From assembly GCA_036785325.1 (NCBI GenBank), contig JAXIVH010000001.1, positions 17,705,417 to 17,769,416 on the forward strand: a DNA stretch of 64,000 nucleotides, in the 5' to 3' direction. The stretch is from Urophycis tenuis. Lineage: Eukaryota; Chordata; Actinopteri; Gadiformes; Phycidae. Below the pieces are notes generated by a model. That model did no database searches and was not told where the DNA came from. It was given only the letters and a program-made list of their open reading frames with translations. Positions within the stretch are counted from its first letter, which is position 1. Every line of letters starts with the position of its first letter. This document shows positions 1-10,422 of the stretch, one piece after another. The translations under genes were made by a program, and so were the position numbers.

Positions 1-800
1 CAATTAAAACCGACGCCGTTTCTGCAAAATTAAATGCCAATTATTGTCAATAAATAGTGGCTTGACGTCTACATGATTTGTTTTTCAGCAACCAAGCATT
101 TGCACTTTCTATAGATGAAGTAATCGCGCACACGGCAAAAAAGATATACATTATTGTAACCTATTTGTATGGAGTTGCTTCTGAGCTAAAGCTCTGAGTG
201 TGTTTATCTTAACTGACCATAGTTTTGCAGGTTAAGAGTCGTTGTGATGGTTCTATAACACTTTATGGGTCGATTGGTGGCTGTTCGGACCTTTGGTCCC
301 CCCTTAGCGCTTCTGGGCTATGAAAGGGAAAATGCAAGTCTGTGCCCCGGGTCAAAACTCTCGCGGTAATCTCGGGTCTCGCGAAGTTACGAACTGCTTT
401 ACAGCACTACACACCCACAAACACGGAACCGGCTAGATATATACACAAGTAGCGAGGGGATTGTTATATTCATCATGGGATCAACCGACTAAAAAGAGAC
501 ACAGGAACTCACTGACAGAAGAAGAGAAAGGGTGCGAGTGACAAACAGAGAGACCAAACTCGAATAAACATTGGGTGAGCTTTTCAAGAATGGCGTGAAC
601 TGAAAGAAGAAAATGAAGACTGCGAGTCTAGTTTGCTGCCTGTATGTTTGTATGCAAATGTACAGAGTTGGTAGATCTTTTGGAGTCGTACCTGCTGCCT
701 TTTATTGTGGTGTCTTTTACTGTTTACTGTGATATTGTTTACTTGTTCTGTATATGACTGTCTTGAATGACCTGAACAAAATGAATTTCCCTTGTGGACA
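1..800. other. Non-coding sequence, nothing recognised
   Basis: No open frame of note, no splice-supported exon and no recognisable repeat family was found in these 800 bases. The composition is ordinary AT-rich vertebrate intergenic DNA. Confidence 0.5.
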
Positions 801-912
801 ATAATCTAACATCTAGGTCGGTGTGCTACAGCATGTTCGAAATGAACTTTTTTGGGCCACCGGTTTTGCGAGCATGACCTCTGGAGGAACACAGCGACGA
901 TAAGCCCTGGAT

Positions 913-1245
913 CCATCCATCCATCCATTGTCGTATCCTCTACGAGGGTCGCTGGAGCCAATCCCAGCTGCAACGGGCGAGAGGCGGGGCACACCCTGGA
1001 CAGGTCGCCAGCCTATCACAGGGATAACATATATAGACAAACAACCATTCACACCTATGGTCAATTTAGAGACACCAATTAACCTGGTCTGTGGTCTGTG
1101 GGAGGAAGCCGGAGTACCCGGAGAGAACCCACGCAAGCACGGGGAGAACATGCAAACTCCACACAGAAAGGTCCCGGGTGGATTCGAACCCAGAACCCTC
1201 TTGCTGTGAGGTGACAGTGCTAACCACTGCACCACCGTGCCGCCC
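913..1245 (-). mobile_element. tRNA-type SINE with GGAT-repeat tail and perfect target-site duplication
   Basis: Read on the minus strand the element opens with a GGCGGCACGGTGGTGCAGTG head and a GGTTCGAATCC B-box-like motif, then a body common to many fish genomes, and ends in an ATGGATGG repeat tail at 913-930. It is bounded by an exact 11-bp direct repeat, AAGCCCTGGAT, at 902-912 and 1246-1256, which proves insertion by target-primed reverse transcription or a similar staggered cut. Open frames inside it are shadows. Confidence 0.85.
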
Positions 1246-1256
1246 AAGCCCTGGAT

Positions 1257-2460
1257 TAAAAAACAATTATACAAGAGCAGAATTGAGCCCTGTGTGGATG
1301 GAGTCATTTTGCTCACATGCGTTGTGATTGCAGCTTCAGCATCTCACAAGGCACTGACTGCAACCGTGCTGGACAACAGCTGGTTGAACCAGGTGAATAC
1401 GTTTCTAAACTTCAGGTGAGCATCTCCATTTGTAATGGTATGAGCCTTATTTTTAGATTCCTAAAAAAAGTTGCCACCTTGATTTCACAAAGCAAATAGG
1501 TAAGGGTTTGGTGCAGTTGGTCAGGTTCAGCAACATCATGTGCTCAAATAATGGGGTGACTACCTGAACATACTGAGTCACCAGGTTGTTCCATCAATTC
1601 ATATTTTTCTTCCAAGATGATAATGCTTGGATTCTTCGGGCTCACAAATTTAAAAAATAAAATAAAATTAAAAAAAGGTTGAACATGAGACATAATTTGC
1701 ACACATGAATTGACCACAGAGTAAAGACCTTAATCCCATTGAGAATCTTAGGGATGTGTAAAACAGTGGTCTGACTTGATGATGGGAGTGTCAGACCACT
1801 CTCCATCACATCCCAAAGATACGCAATATGGTTAAGGTCTTGACTCTTTCACCACTCAACCTCTCTTTCACAATGTGTGTCCGATGAATCCTGGCATGGT
1901 GATCTTGGAATATGCCTGTGCCATCAGGGAATAAATATCCATTAATTGAATAACCTTGTCATTCAGTATGTTCTGGTAGTCAGCTGACCTTATTCTTTAA
2001 ACACATAATGTTGCTGAACCTAGACCTGACCAACTGCAGCACCCCCTATTTGCTTTGTGATATCCTGGTGACTTTGTTTTGTACGGGCAGTGTATGTATT
2101 CAAGCATTTCTGTTTAGTCTTCTAACAGCAGGGTTATTGTCATTGTCTCCCTCCCACCCAACCACACAGGACCACATCAGACCTAGAAAGCCTTCAGAAC
2201 CATATTCTGATGTATGCGGCAAAGCGCATGTCGTATACACCATTTGTGTACAAAACACGGACCCTGCTTGCTGCAATAGATTACAACAAGCATAACCAAC
2301 GCCAGCCAGCACATAATTGTAAAGGACACAAGATGTAAGTTGTTAAGTTTTTACTTGTGTAAAGAGAACACCTTACTCACTACTTACTTACCTTGCTTGC
2401 ACTACTGCTCCTTGTTCACTGAATATATATTTATAGTTATATGACTTATATTTTAATACT
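1257..2460. other. Non-coding stretch with degenerate transposon-like text
   Basis: Contains no supported exon. The segment 1735-1990 (CATTGAGAATCTTAGGGATG, later CATCACATCCCAAAGATACG) resembles text often found in decayed DNA transposons of fish, but no frame or terminus survives, so the family is not named. Confidence 0.35.
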
Positions 2461-2464
2461 TGTT

Positions 2465-2545
2465 TTTCTTTGCACCAATTACACCAAGTCAAAGTCCTTG
2501 TAAGTGCAAACCTACTTGGCAATAAACTTCTTTCTGATTCTGATA
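2465..2545 (+). mobile_element. LINE 3' tail fragment
   Basis: The segment from TTGCACCAATTACACCAAG to GGCAATAAACTTCTTTCTG, ending in a TTCTGATTCTGAT microrepeat, is the 3' end of a non-LTR retrotransposon. The same sequence in opposite orientation lies at 37148-37245 inside an ilf3 intron, which shows that it is dispersed. No coding part is present. Confidence 0.65.
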
Positions 2546-2909
2546 CTTTTGTTTGTAAGCATTGGGGAAATTATCAATGCCAATGACTTGTCCTCTGTCA
2601 CCAGCGCTTGTACAAAAGGTCAAAGACCTGGAGCGTAAGTACAGTAAAGGAGAAACAACTGTACTCCTACATCTGACATCCAGACGGCCATCCTCTCCAG
2701 GAGGCTGAGAAGTGGAACAGGCCTTCCTCGCAGCATCATTGAGGCCTGATGACCATTTGCATTTTTTTCAACATCCAAAATAAATCTTTTTCTAACCAAA
2801 AAGTGTATTGTTGAACAACCGAGAGAAAGGTGGTGCAAACATCTGTTATGTTAAAAAAAAAAAGGGATCTTAGAAAGAGGGGTGGTGCTAGACAATTGTA
2901 TTAATTCAA

Positions 2910-3260
2910 GGCATTTAGCAGACGCTTTATCCAAAGCCACTTACAAAGAGTACATTTGTCATAAGGTGAAACATTTCATTGCTGTTAATACAGAGAGAAA
3001 GTCACCAGAACAAGTTTCAAACGTTTCAATTGCTAGATTAACCATTGCTAGTATACAGCATCTCTGGCTAAGGGCCAAGTTATAAAGAGCGATTTTAAAG
3101 TGCCAAGACGTGCAACAGAGCATGAGGGTAGGGTTGTTGGATGTTATGCAGGTGAACTCTGAACAAGTGAGTCTTGAGTCTCTTCCGGAAGATGGGGATT
3201 GACTCCGCAGTCCTGACGTTGGCAGGGGACCACTGCGGTGCCAAGACGGTTGTGATTTCG
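2910..3260 (+). repeat. Dispersed repeat, family shared with 62017-62175
   Basis: About 155 bp (2910-3067) starting GGCATTTAGCAGACGCTTTA match a second copy at 62017-62175 in prdx2 intron 2. The GCAGACGC-TTTATCCAAAG-GACTTACAA core is typical of the 3' region of fish SINE/LINE pairs. The part after 3070 has no second copy here, so the right boundary is a guess. Confidence 0.6.
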
Positions 3261-3429
3261 CCATCCGACCTTTTCCTCCTTTTAGTGATGGGTGACTTAG
3301 TATTAGATAGATACAAGACAAAAGGTGGGTCTGCACACGGTTTTTTGGCTCCAGAAGTAAATGTATTTACTTTGCAACATTCAGGCATATAAAAAATTGA
3401 AACATTTAGAAACTATACAGAATGATTTT

Positions 3430-3712
3430 TATTTACAATGTTCTGCACGTCCAGGCGGCGCACCCTGAAGCCCGTGTAGTGGGCCCTGGTGTCAGGAGCT
3501 GGGTATGACCACTCTCCTGCTCACACCCAGGCGGCCATGCTGCACAACACAACTTGTCTGTATGCAGAGTGTCTGAATTGTCTCTGCTCCACTCCTGGCT
3601 CTTGGCTCCGATCAAGAGCCAAGACGTCATTCCACGCAGCCCGGGCCAACCGCAACACCCCCTCGTCCAAGACGTAGTACTGCATGTATGCCATGGTACT
3701 TATGCAGACTGG
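3430..3712 (-). pseudogene. P2X7-type C-terminal domain fragment, degenerate
   Basis: On the minus strand 3712-3540 encode a segment with the FRHSAYRQ pattern, which resembles the conserved R-x-x-AYR motif in the cytosolic zinc-bearing tail of P2X7 receptors. The frame then breaks near 3523. Shifted frames continue with RVVIPSS and, further on, HYTGFRVRRLD, equivalent to the LPSCC...QYSGF end of that domain. Cysteines expected in the middle are lost, and there are two frame changes and a stop, so this is a relic. Such tail domains occur in fish as stand-alone or transposon-borne copies. Assignment rests on motif memory only. Confidence 0.5.
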
Positions 3713-3884
3713 CGTTCTGTTCAACAAAAGATAAAACAAATCTAATATAGGATAAAACATCTCCCGTCAACTGTACAAAAAGGATGGGTTTATGTTCATT
3801 GCAACACAACACAGCATTTCAAAATGTATACTCTTGTCTACTCTTCATGAACAGATTTAACACCTACCTCGGACATGGCTCCAC

Positions 3885-4110
3885 GCATTTGCCGGCTTCT
3901 TTAAAAAACAAATGCTCACGGCTAACGTAGAAGTGGGCGGGGAGCGTCGTCAACGGGGGTGGTGACTATATGAGTTGCGTTCGACTACCTGTTGACTCGG
4001 TATGAAATAAACCGTGAAGTACAATACGATGATGCAGCCTCCGTGTTTTATGTTTAACTTGCAAAGTATAGACTCAATAGAAACCCTCGGTTACATTGGT
4101 GGCAGCGGTG
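3885..4110 (+). mobile_element. LTR-like segment followed by a primer-binding-site-like motif
   Basis: Upstream of the CLASP array is a block with a TATA-like GACTATATGAG near 3963, an AATAAA at about 4005 and a terminal GGTTACA, directly followed by TTGGTGGCAGCGGTGGG. This order (promoter, polyadenylation signal, ...CA end, then a G-rich leader) is what a retrotransposon LTR and primer-binding region look like. No matching 3' LTR, no gag or pol frame and no target-site duplication were found, so the call is tentative. Confidence 0.35.
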
Positions 4111-4200
4111 GGATCAGACTTAACTTTGATGAGGATGATTCTGTCGACGGCGGTCGCTCCACCCGCAGGTAAAGACTCAGCCAGCGTTGGACCACGCGGC

Positions 4201-4552
4201 CGAGGCTACACTACCGTCGCTGCTGAACCTCCTTCATAAACAGCGCCAAAAATCATGGCCACCTCGGGCGTGGCTGCAGTCCGGATCATCCTGAGACACA
4301 CACAGCACCGTCGACTGAGCCCGGTCATCTGCAGTCACGGTGTCTCCAAGTCCGTGGCCATCGGGAGGAAGTGCTTCGAGGCTACACTACCGTCGCTGCT
4401 GAACCTCCTTCATAAACAGCGCCAAAAATCATGGCCACCTCGGGCGTGGCTGCAGTCCGGATCATCCTGAGACACACACAGCACCGTCGACTAAGCCCGG
4501 TCATCTGCAGTCACGGTGTCTCCAAGTCCGTGGCCATCGGGAGGAAGTGCTT
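4201..4552 (+). repeat. 176-bp tandem duplication within the CLASP pseudogene
   Basis: Two adjacent 176-bp units begin CGAGGCTACACTACCGTCG (4201 and 4377) and are essentially identical (one difference seen, TGAGC versus TAAGC). The junction shares the tetramer CGAG with the following sequence at 4553, consistent with slippage or unequal exchange at microhomology. Near-identity implies a duplication younger than the decay of the surrounding pseudogene. Confidence 0.9.
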
Positions 4553-5409
4553 CGAGTTCCTGGAGCTCATGTTACTGGAGTGGCAGAGCAGCTCTTTAGA
4601 GAGACATGGAGCAGTTTTCGTGGATACCATCAAGAAAGGTGTTCACGATGCAGTCTCAGAGGCCCGCTCTGCGGCCAGCAAATGTTACTGGCTCTACCAC
4701 GGGCAGCCAGGAGGTCGAGATTCTATTCCAGGGCCTGGAGTCGTCCTATCAGAAGAACCTGCAGGCCCATCTGAAGAGCGGGGACGGTCTCAATCTCATT
4801 CCAGAGAGCTCTGTTGGCAGCAAGCGGGACATTTACATCTAGGCGGAGCTTCTGTTACAGGGCCTGGAGTCGTCCGAGCAGAACCCGTCCGGGGACGGGC
4901 TGTTGCCGGCGTCTGAGCAGTCGACTGAGCAGTCGTCTGCCTCCTCGAAGAGTCTTAATCGACCGCTGAATGCGAAGAGCTCTGTGGGTATCAGCGGGAC
5001 CAGAGATAAGGACTTTGATGAAGATGATTCTGTCGACGGCGGCCGCACCACGTCTTCGTCCAAGGTCGTGTCTGTACGGAAAGAAAGCGGTGAACATGGC
5101 CTTCTTCCATAAGCCCAACTCAGCCTCCAGCGCCAAGTCCGCAGAAAGACTCAGCCAGCGTTGGAGCCGTGGATGAGGAAGACTTCCTCCAAGCCTTTGA
5201 ATATGTTCCCTCGTTGCAGATACATTCAAACAGAGAGGCGGAGGAGGCCATTACGAAGATACGGGATGTGCTGTCGGACGACAAGCGAGACTGGGAGCTA
5301 CACGTAGCCGCCCGGAAGAAGGTGCGCTCACAGCTCCTGGCCGGCGCGTCCGACATTGACTGCTTCCTCCACCAGCTGAGACGCATGGAGGCGCCGTTCA
5401 AGCTATCGG

Positions 5410-7169
5410 CTATGGCAGGCCGATTGGGACACAACTTGTGCGTAATTTACAGCTTTCCTGTGGCAGGCCGAATGTGCCACAATTCGCGCTTTCTTTCAAC
5501 TTCACGCGTCTCTCGCAACGCCTTAAATGCCCTGCCAATATGACACGCCTTTTGTCTTATGCCAATTATCTCCTCCCCTCAATTTTCTCAGCAGACCACA
5601 TCAGTCGAGGCCAGATCTCCTTTGGCAAATCTTTCCTAATGCAAAGTTTGCTCAAACTACTACTGCTACTACAGGCCTACTTGTTCATGGCGGTAGTTTA
5701 GTGTATAGTGTGCTTGAAAAAATCCTCATATCTAACATTTGTGGACATTTTGTGTTATTTTTTAAAGTTATTTGACAAATATTTTTGCTATTTAAGGCAT
5801 CTTGTCATTGATAAGACTGCACTCCAGAACTCACTGTGTTTTGTGTATGGTAAGTTGCAATTATGATTATAACATAATAAACAAAGTCGTTCATTTCTGC
5901 ATTATGTGAGTCAGCTTATTGGTCTGTTTGGATTCAATGAACAATGTAGATCACAAAAGTTGGATTTCACCCTGTCCTCTAGGGCAACTGAGAGTCAAAC
6001 AGTATCTGAATCTGCCCCATTTGCACTGTCAATGATGGACTCAATATTAGGCTGCCTCTGGCCAAATGAGCAACAAATCAGCAGCTGTTGTAAGTGGTGG
6101 ATGCTCAGCATATGATCACCTCCCTTTTCTCAGCCAATACATTGTAAGTGCTTTCACTCAATTACACATGGAGGGAAAGAATAGGTTAAGCTTTGGATGT
6201 TATGTCTGCTCTTCTGTTGGTTGAAATCTCTGTAGGATTGCATTTTTCAATTAACTTTGCAACAGGAAAGATTTGCAAAACGAGATCTGGCCTCGACTGA
6301 TGTGGTCTGCTGAGAAAATTGAGGGGAGGAGATTGGCACGTGACAAAACCCGTTCTTTGCACGTGCCATATTGTAGGGCATTTAAGGCAGATTTAAGGCA
6401 TTGCGTGACGCGTGATTCTCCAATAGTGTCCGGCTGCGTCCTGCAAGACGGAGGCATAACTTGTAGTAGGAGGAGTGCCTTGTACTTTTCTAAATCGCGG
6501 AATTAAGATTAGCAGTGGTGCGCGGGTACTGTCGTGTTTGCTGTATTAATAAACAAGCGTCAGCGTGAGACCACCATAGAGACCACGCACTGAATGTAGG
6601 AAAAACTTCGAGTCCTATATAGAGAGAGTCTCTCTATAGTACTCTAGAAAAACTTAATTCAACTCTTCTTCAGCTCTGCTATAACTTAACATACTCTTGC
6701 GTGACCCACAGCGCCCCCGTGTGTGTCTACTATGCTAGACCTCCCACAACCATTTATAAGACATTATAAAACACATACAATAATTACACCACAGGTACGT
6801 AAATGACCGCAACTCGCACCGCAAATATTAGGCCTTATATAAAAATAATGCACTCGACCCGCTCAATTAAAAATATGCTCTTGATAAGCTTCAACATAGC
6901 CTTACTGTTTTTCGTGAAACTGACATCCCTGAGTCATATGCATTAAGAAAATAAGCCTATTACAATTTTACAATGACATTTAATGCATATAGCAGTTTAA
7001 CAAACCTGCATAAGTTTAGCCTACTTTATCCCTTCATACCTTTAACAAAAAGACAGCAGATGAATAAATCAAATAATTTTATTGAAGACGGGCAGAATTG
7101 TGGCACAATGGCCTGCCACTGTAAAGCCATAGATTACCCGCGAGTTGTGTTCCACTCAGCCTGCCATGG
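5410..7169. mobile_element. Non-autonomous inverted-repeat DNA transposon, 1.76 kb
   Basis: The left end CTATGGCAGGC and the reverse complement of the right end, CCATGGCAGGC, start terminal inverted repeats that can be followed for about 80 bp (ACACAAC..., GTGGCAGGCC..., TGTGCCACAATTC). The element sits between two copies of TCGG (5406-5409, 7170-7173); removing it and one TCGG rejoins the CLASP codons for KLSA-KDL exactly, which fixes the boundaries. Inside is a further inverted pair, 5515-5660 against 6250-6415. No transposase frame was seen. A 4- or 5-bp duplication does not fit hAT (8 bp) or Tc1 (TA); the superfamily is left open. Confidence 0.85.
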
Positions 7170-7795
7170 TCGGCCAAGGACCTGTGGTCACAGGTGGTGC
7201 GGGAGGCCTGTAGGTTCGAGGCTGCGAGGTTCATGACGCAGACTCCGAGGCCCGCTCTGCGGCCACGAAGTGTTCCCGCGGAAAACTTCAGCCAGGAGGC
7301 AGAGCTTCTGTTCCAGAGCCTGGAGTCGTCCGAGCAGAACCAAACCCGTCCGGGGACGGGTTGTTGCCGGCGTCTGAGCAGTCGTCTGCCTCCTCGAAGA
7401 GTCTTAATCGACCGCTGGCTGCGAAGAGCTCTGTGGGCATCAGCGGGACCAGAGATAAGGACTTTGTTGAAGATTATTCTGTCGACGGCGGCCGCTCCAC
7501 GTCTTCGTCGAAGGTTGTGTCTGTGTACGGGAAGAAGGCGGTGAACATGGCCTCCTTCCCTAAGCCCAACTCGGCTTCCAGCGCCAATTCCGAAGGGAAA
7601 TTCCGAGCCGAGGACGATGAAGACTTCCTCCGAGCCTTTGAATATGTGCCCTCCGTGCAGATCCAGTCTAACAGAGAGGCGGAGGAGGCCATTACAAAGA
7701 AAATGGACATGCTGTCGGATCTTCAGGGCGCACCCTGAAGAAGGTGCGCTCACAGCTCCTGGCCGGCGCGCCGACTTTGACTGTTCAACAAAATA

Positions 7796-8133
7796 ACAAT
7801 AACACATTTTCTGATAATGATTAAGGTGACTCATTCAATCGGTACATTTAGCAAGACAGGATCAATTTGTTGTTAGATGATTAACTCATACAGAGTCCTT
7901 GTGTCCACTAGATGGCAACTCCATAAATAAAAATGGTGTAGCTTCACAAATAATTATTTACATGAATCTAATGTATGATGTAAAATAGCTAAACAGGACA
8001 CAAGATATGTCCAGCCACCACATAAAGACAGGGGCAGCTTCAAGTATTTATTAACTGACCAATACACGGATCAAGAAGATCAAGAGCTTTCGCAAAATGT
8101 ACAACATACTCATCAAGAGCTTCGTCTAACTGT
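7796..8133. other. Non-coding, nothing recognised
   Basis: AT-rich sequence between the CLASP relic and the palindrome. No exon, tRNA or known repeat was identified. Confidence 0.45.
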
Positions 8134-8415
8134 ATCACGATGTCCCCCAATCCAAGACAAATCCCTGGGTTGGTGGAGCCCTCCGTCTCATCCTCCGCAA
8201 AACTTCACACACTGGATTAGCCGGCCCGGTTGAGGATGTGTCGGTTCGGCAACGCGCTTGCATGACGCAAGCGCGTTACCGAACCGACACATCCTCAACC
8301 GGCTAATCCAGTGTGTGAAGTTTTGCGGAGTGTTCGAGTTAACTTTGAGAGGCAAGGATGAGACGGAGGGCTCCACCAACCCAGGGATTTGTCTTGGATT
8401 GGGGGACATCGTGAT
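8134..8415. repeat. Long near-perfect palindrome
   Basis: The arms 8134-8261 and 8267-8415 are inverted copies around a five-base loop (ATGAC, 8262-8266). The inner 75 bp pair almost perfectly; the right arm carries about 20 extra bases near 8332-8356. The outer arms end ATCACGAT / ATCGTGAT. Such a structure can extrude as a cruciform or come from a fold-back transposon. The frames seen inside are symmetric artefacts. Confidence 0.9.
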
Positions 8416-8475
8416 AACGCGCTTGCGTCATACGTAACGCAAGCGCGTTGCCGAACCGACACATCCTCAACCGGT
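8416..8475. repeat. Secondary hairpin sharing the palindrome arm
   Basis: AACGCGCTTGCG and CGCAAGCGCGTT pair around TCATACGTAA at 8416-8450 and are followed by GCCGAACCGACACATCCTCA, a third copy of the inner arm of the neighbouring palindrome. It is therefore a partial repeat of the same unit. Confidence 0.8.
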
Positions 8476-8672
8476 GTAGTAGTGCAGTGGATAGAGCAGC
8501 TTGTGTAGAGACGGGTTCAAAACCCTTGGTTGAGCTGTTTGTGGCTCTTCTGTAACTCTTAACGATGTCATGTGATTTTGATGTCAAGTACAACCTTCGC
8601 TGCTGTCGTAGACTGGCCGTTGTGGCACAACATTTAGAGCAGTTGGTAGGCATCTCTGGGGAGCCTGGTTCA
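8476..8672 (+). mobile_element. tRNA-like SINE heads (two)
   Basis: GTAGTGCAGTGGATAGAGC...GGGTTCAAAACC (8486-8526) and TTTAGAGCAGTTGGTAGGC...CCTGGTTCAAGTC (8632-8676) each have spaced A-box- and B-box-like motifs of tRNA-derived SINEs. They lack a full tRNA fold, so they are not called as tRNA genes. Confidence 0.45.
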
Positions 8673-9472
8673 AGTCAGAGCCTGTACACCACCCTCCATG
8701 AGTCAGAGCCTGTACACCACCCTTCATGAGTCAGAGCCTGTACACCACCCTTCATGAGTCAGAGCCTGTACACCACCCTTCATGAGTCAGAGCCTGTACA
8801 CCACCCTCCATGAGTCAGAGCCTGTACACCACCCTCCATGAGTCAGAGCCTGTACACCACCCTCCATGAGTCAGAGCCTGTACACCACCCTCCATGAGTC
8901 AGAGCCTGTACACCACCCTTCATGAGTCAGAGCCTGTACACCACCCTCCATGAGTCAGAGCCTGTACACCACCCTCCATGAGTCAGAGCCTGTACACCAC
9001 CCTTCATGAGTCAGAGCCTGTACACCACCCTCCATGAGTCAGAGCCTGTACACCACCCTCCATGAGTCAGAGCCTGTACACCACCCTCCATGAGTCAGAG
9101 CCTGTACACCACCCTTCATGAGTCAGAGCCTGTACACCACCCTTCATGAGTCAGAGCCTGTACACCACCCTCCATGAGTCAGAGCCTGTACACCACCCTT
9201 CATGAGTCAGAGCCTGTACACCACCCTCCATGAGTCAGAGCCTGTACACCACCCTCCATGAGTCAGAGCCTGTACACCACCCTTCATGAGTCAGAGCCTG
9301 TACACCACCCTCCATGAGTCAGAGCCTGTACACCACCCTCCATGAGTCAGAGCCTGTACACCACCCTCCATGAGTCAGAGCCTGTACACCACCCTCCATG
9401 AGTCAGAGCCTGTACACCACCCTTCATGAGTCAGAGCCTGTACACCACCCTCCATGAGTCAGAGCCTGGTTC
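8673..9472. repeat. 28-bp minisatellite, 28 units with TGAGTCA
   Basis: The unit GAGTCAGAGCCTGTACACCA plus CCCTYCAT repeats with no length change; the first TGAGTCA begins at 8699 and the last at 9455, i.e. 28 sites at exact 28-bp spacing. The only recurrent variation is C/T in the CCCTYCAT part. The array starts and stops at the same flanking text, GAGCCTGGTTCAAG, showing it expanded inside a SINE-like sequence. TGAGTCA is the AP-1 (Fos/Jun) consensus. Confidence 0.95.
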
Positions 9473-9539
9473 AAGATGGTAGAAAAAGTTTTGTTAATGT
9501 CATCTCAAATTTGAACAAAACAGTGTCTTCAGTGAGAGC

Positions 9540-9625
9540 TGTACCCTACCTGTTCTCCCATGAGTGAGTGAATGAGTCATTCACTGAGTGAGTGAGTGAG
9601 TGAATGAGCCATTCACTCACCCACT
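9540..9625. repeat. GAGT/GAAT simple repeat with short inverted segments
   Basis: Runs of GAGTGAGTGAATGAG with two small inversions (AATGAGTCATT and AATGAGCCATT). Low-complexity DNA, no coding signal. Confidence 0.7.
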
Positions 9626-9814
9626 CTTGCAGGTGGGTGGGGGATTAGAGCCAAACACAGAACAGGTAGCGCACAGCCCTCACTGAAGACAGACGACTTG
9701 TGATAAGTCGCTGATTCTAAACAAACTTGTCTTCGAGATGAACGTGTTCTAACGCATTTGTAGTCAATTAAATGTTAACACGACTGTACATATTTGACCA
9801 TTTCATTTTTGACA

Positions 9815-9947
9815 TTTTAGGGGAAGCTGAGGTTCCCTTGCAGTCTTAGAGAAATCGCCTCTGGTCTTGACCCCTGCCGAACCCCTGAGAGAGTGACTCA
9901 ACGAACCCCTGGGGTTCGATCGAACCCAGATTAAGAACCACTGACTC
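9815..9947. mobile_element. hAT-like terminal fragment
   Basis: The stretch with GAACCCCTGGGGTTCGATCG and ending TTAAGAACCACTG (about 9935-9947) matches the widespread CAGTGGTTCTTAA terminus of hAT (Charlie-type) elements. The opposite terminus and target duplication were not located. Confidence 0.5.
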
Positions 9948-10149
9948 TAGACTCTAAAAACTTAAAAGCTATCTAAAACGTTCCTATGGCTCCTGGGAGT
10001 GCCCCTCGACTTTTTTTTTGCAACTGGGTCAACCCTTCAGCTGGCACTGGCCTCTACCCCTGCTGCTGACAGGCAGGTTAGAGGTTACATGTTTCTTGAC
10101 CACCCACCATTTAACCATAATTCCATCTCTGCTTTAGGGAATTTTCCCT

Positions 10150-10422
<273 letters not shown>

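Larger units (their letters stand above)
4118..7795 (+). pseudogene. CLASP-derived intronless tandem fragment array
   Basis: Fragments of a CLIP-associating protein (CLASP, microtubule plus-end TOG-domain protein) lie here without introns and in several frames. In order: a DEDDSVDGG segment (4125-4160); a TOG2 segment starting MATSGVAAVR, present twice as an exact 176-bp tandem (4201-4376, 4377-4552), the second running on through KCYW (to about 4690) and SLNRPL (about 4965); then DEDDSVDGG again (about 5011), EEDFLQAFEY, LSDDKRDWE and FKLSA (to 5409). A transposon (5410-7169) interrupts the codons for FKLSA-KDL, after which come SQVVREAC, SLNRPL again (7400), DKDFVEDYSVDGG (7465) and EEDF (7615), ending near 7790. 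This is the natural CLASP order repeated and cut, i.e. about three partial tandem copies. Many frameshifts and stops exclude function. Intronlessness suggests a retrocopy; clasp1 versus clasp2 cannot be told. Confidence 0.8.

Noticed and set aside
813..1316. 167-residue minus-strand open frame
   Set aside because: It lies wholly over a SINE with identified target-site duplication; SINE bodies in fish often stay open by chance.
8673..9472. Regular 28-bp repeats resembling a CRISPR array
   Set aside because: There are no unique spacers: the 28-bp units are head to tail with no gap, and the genome is eukaryotic. It is a minisatellite.
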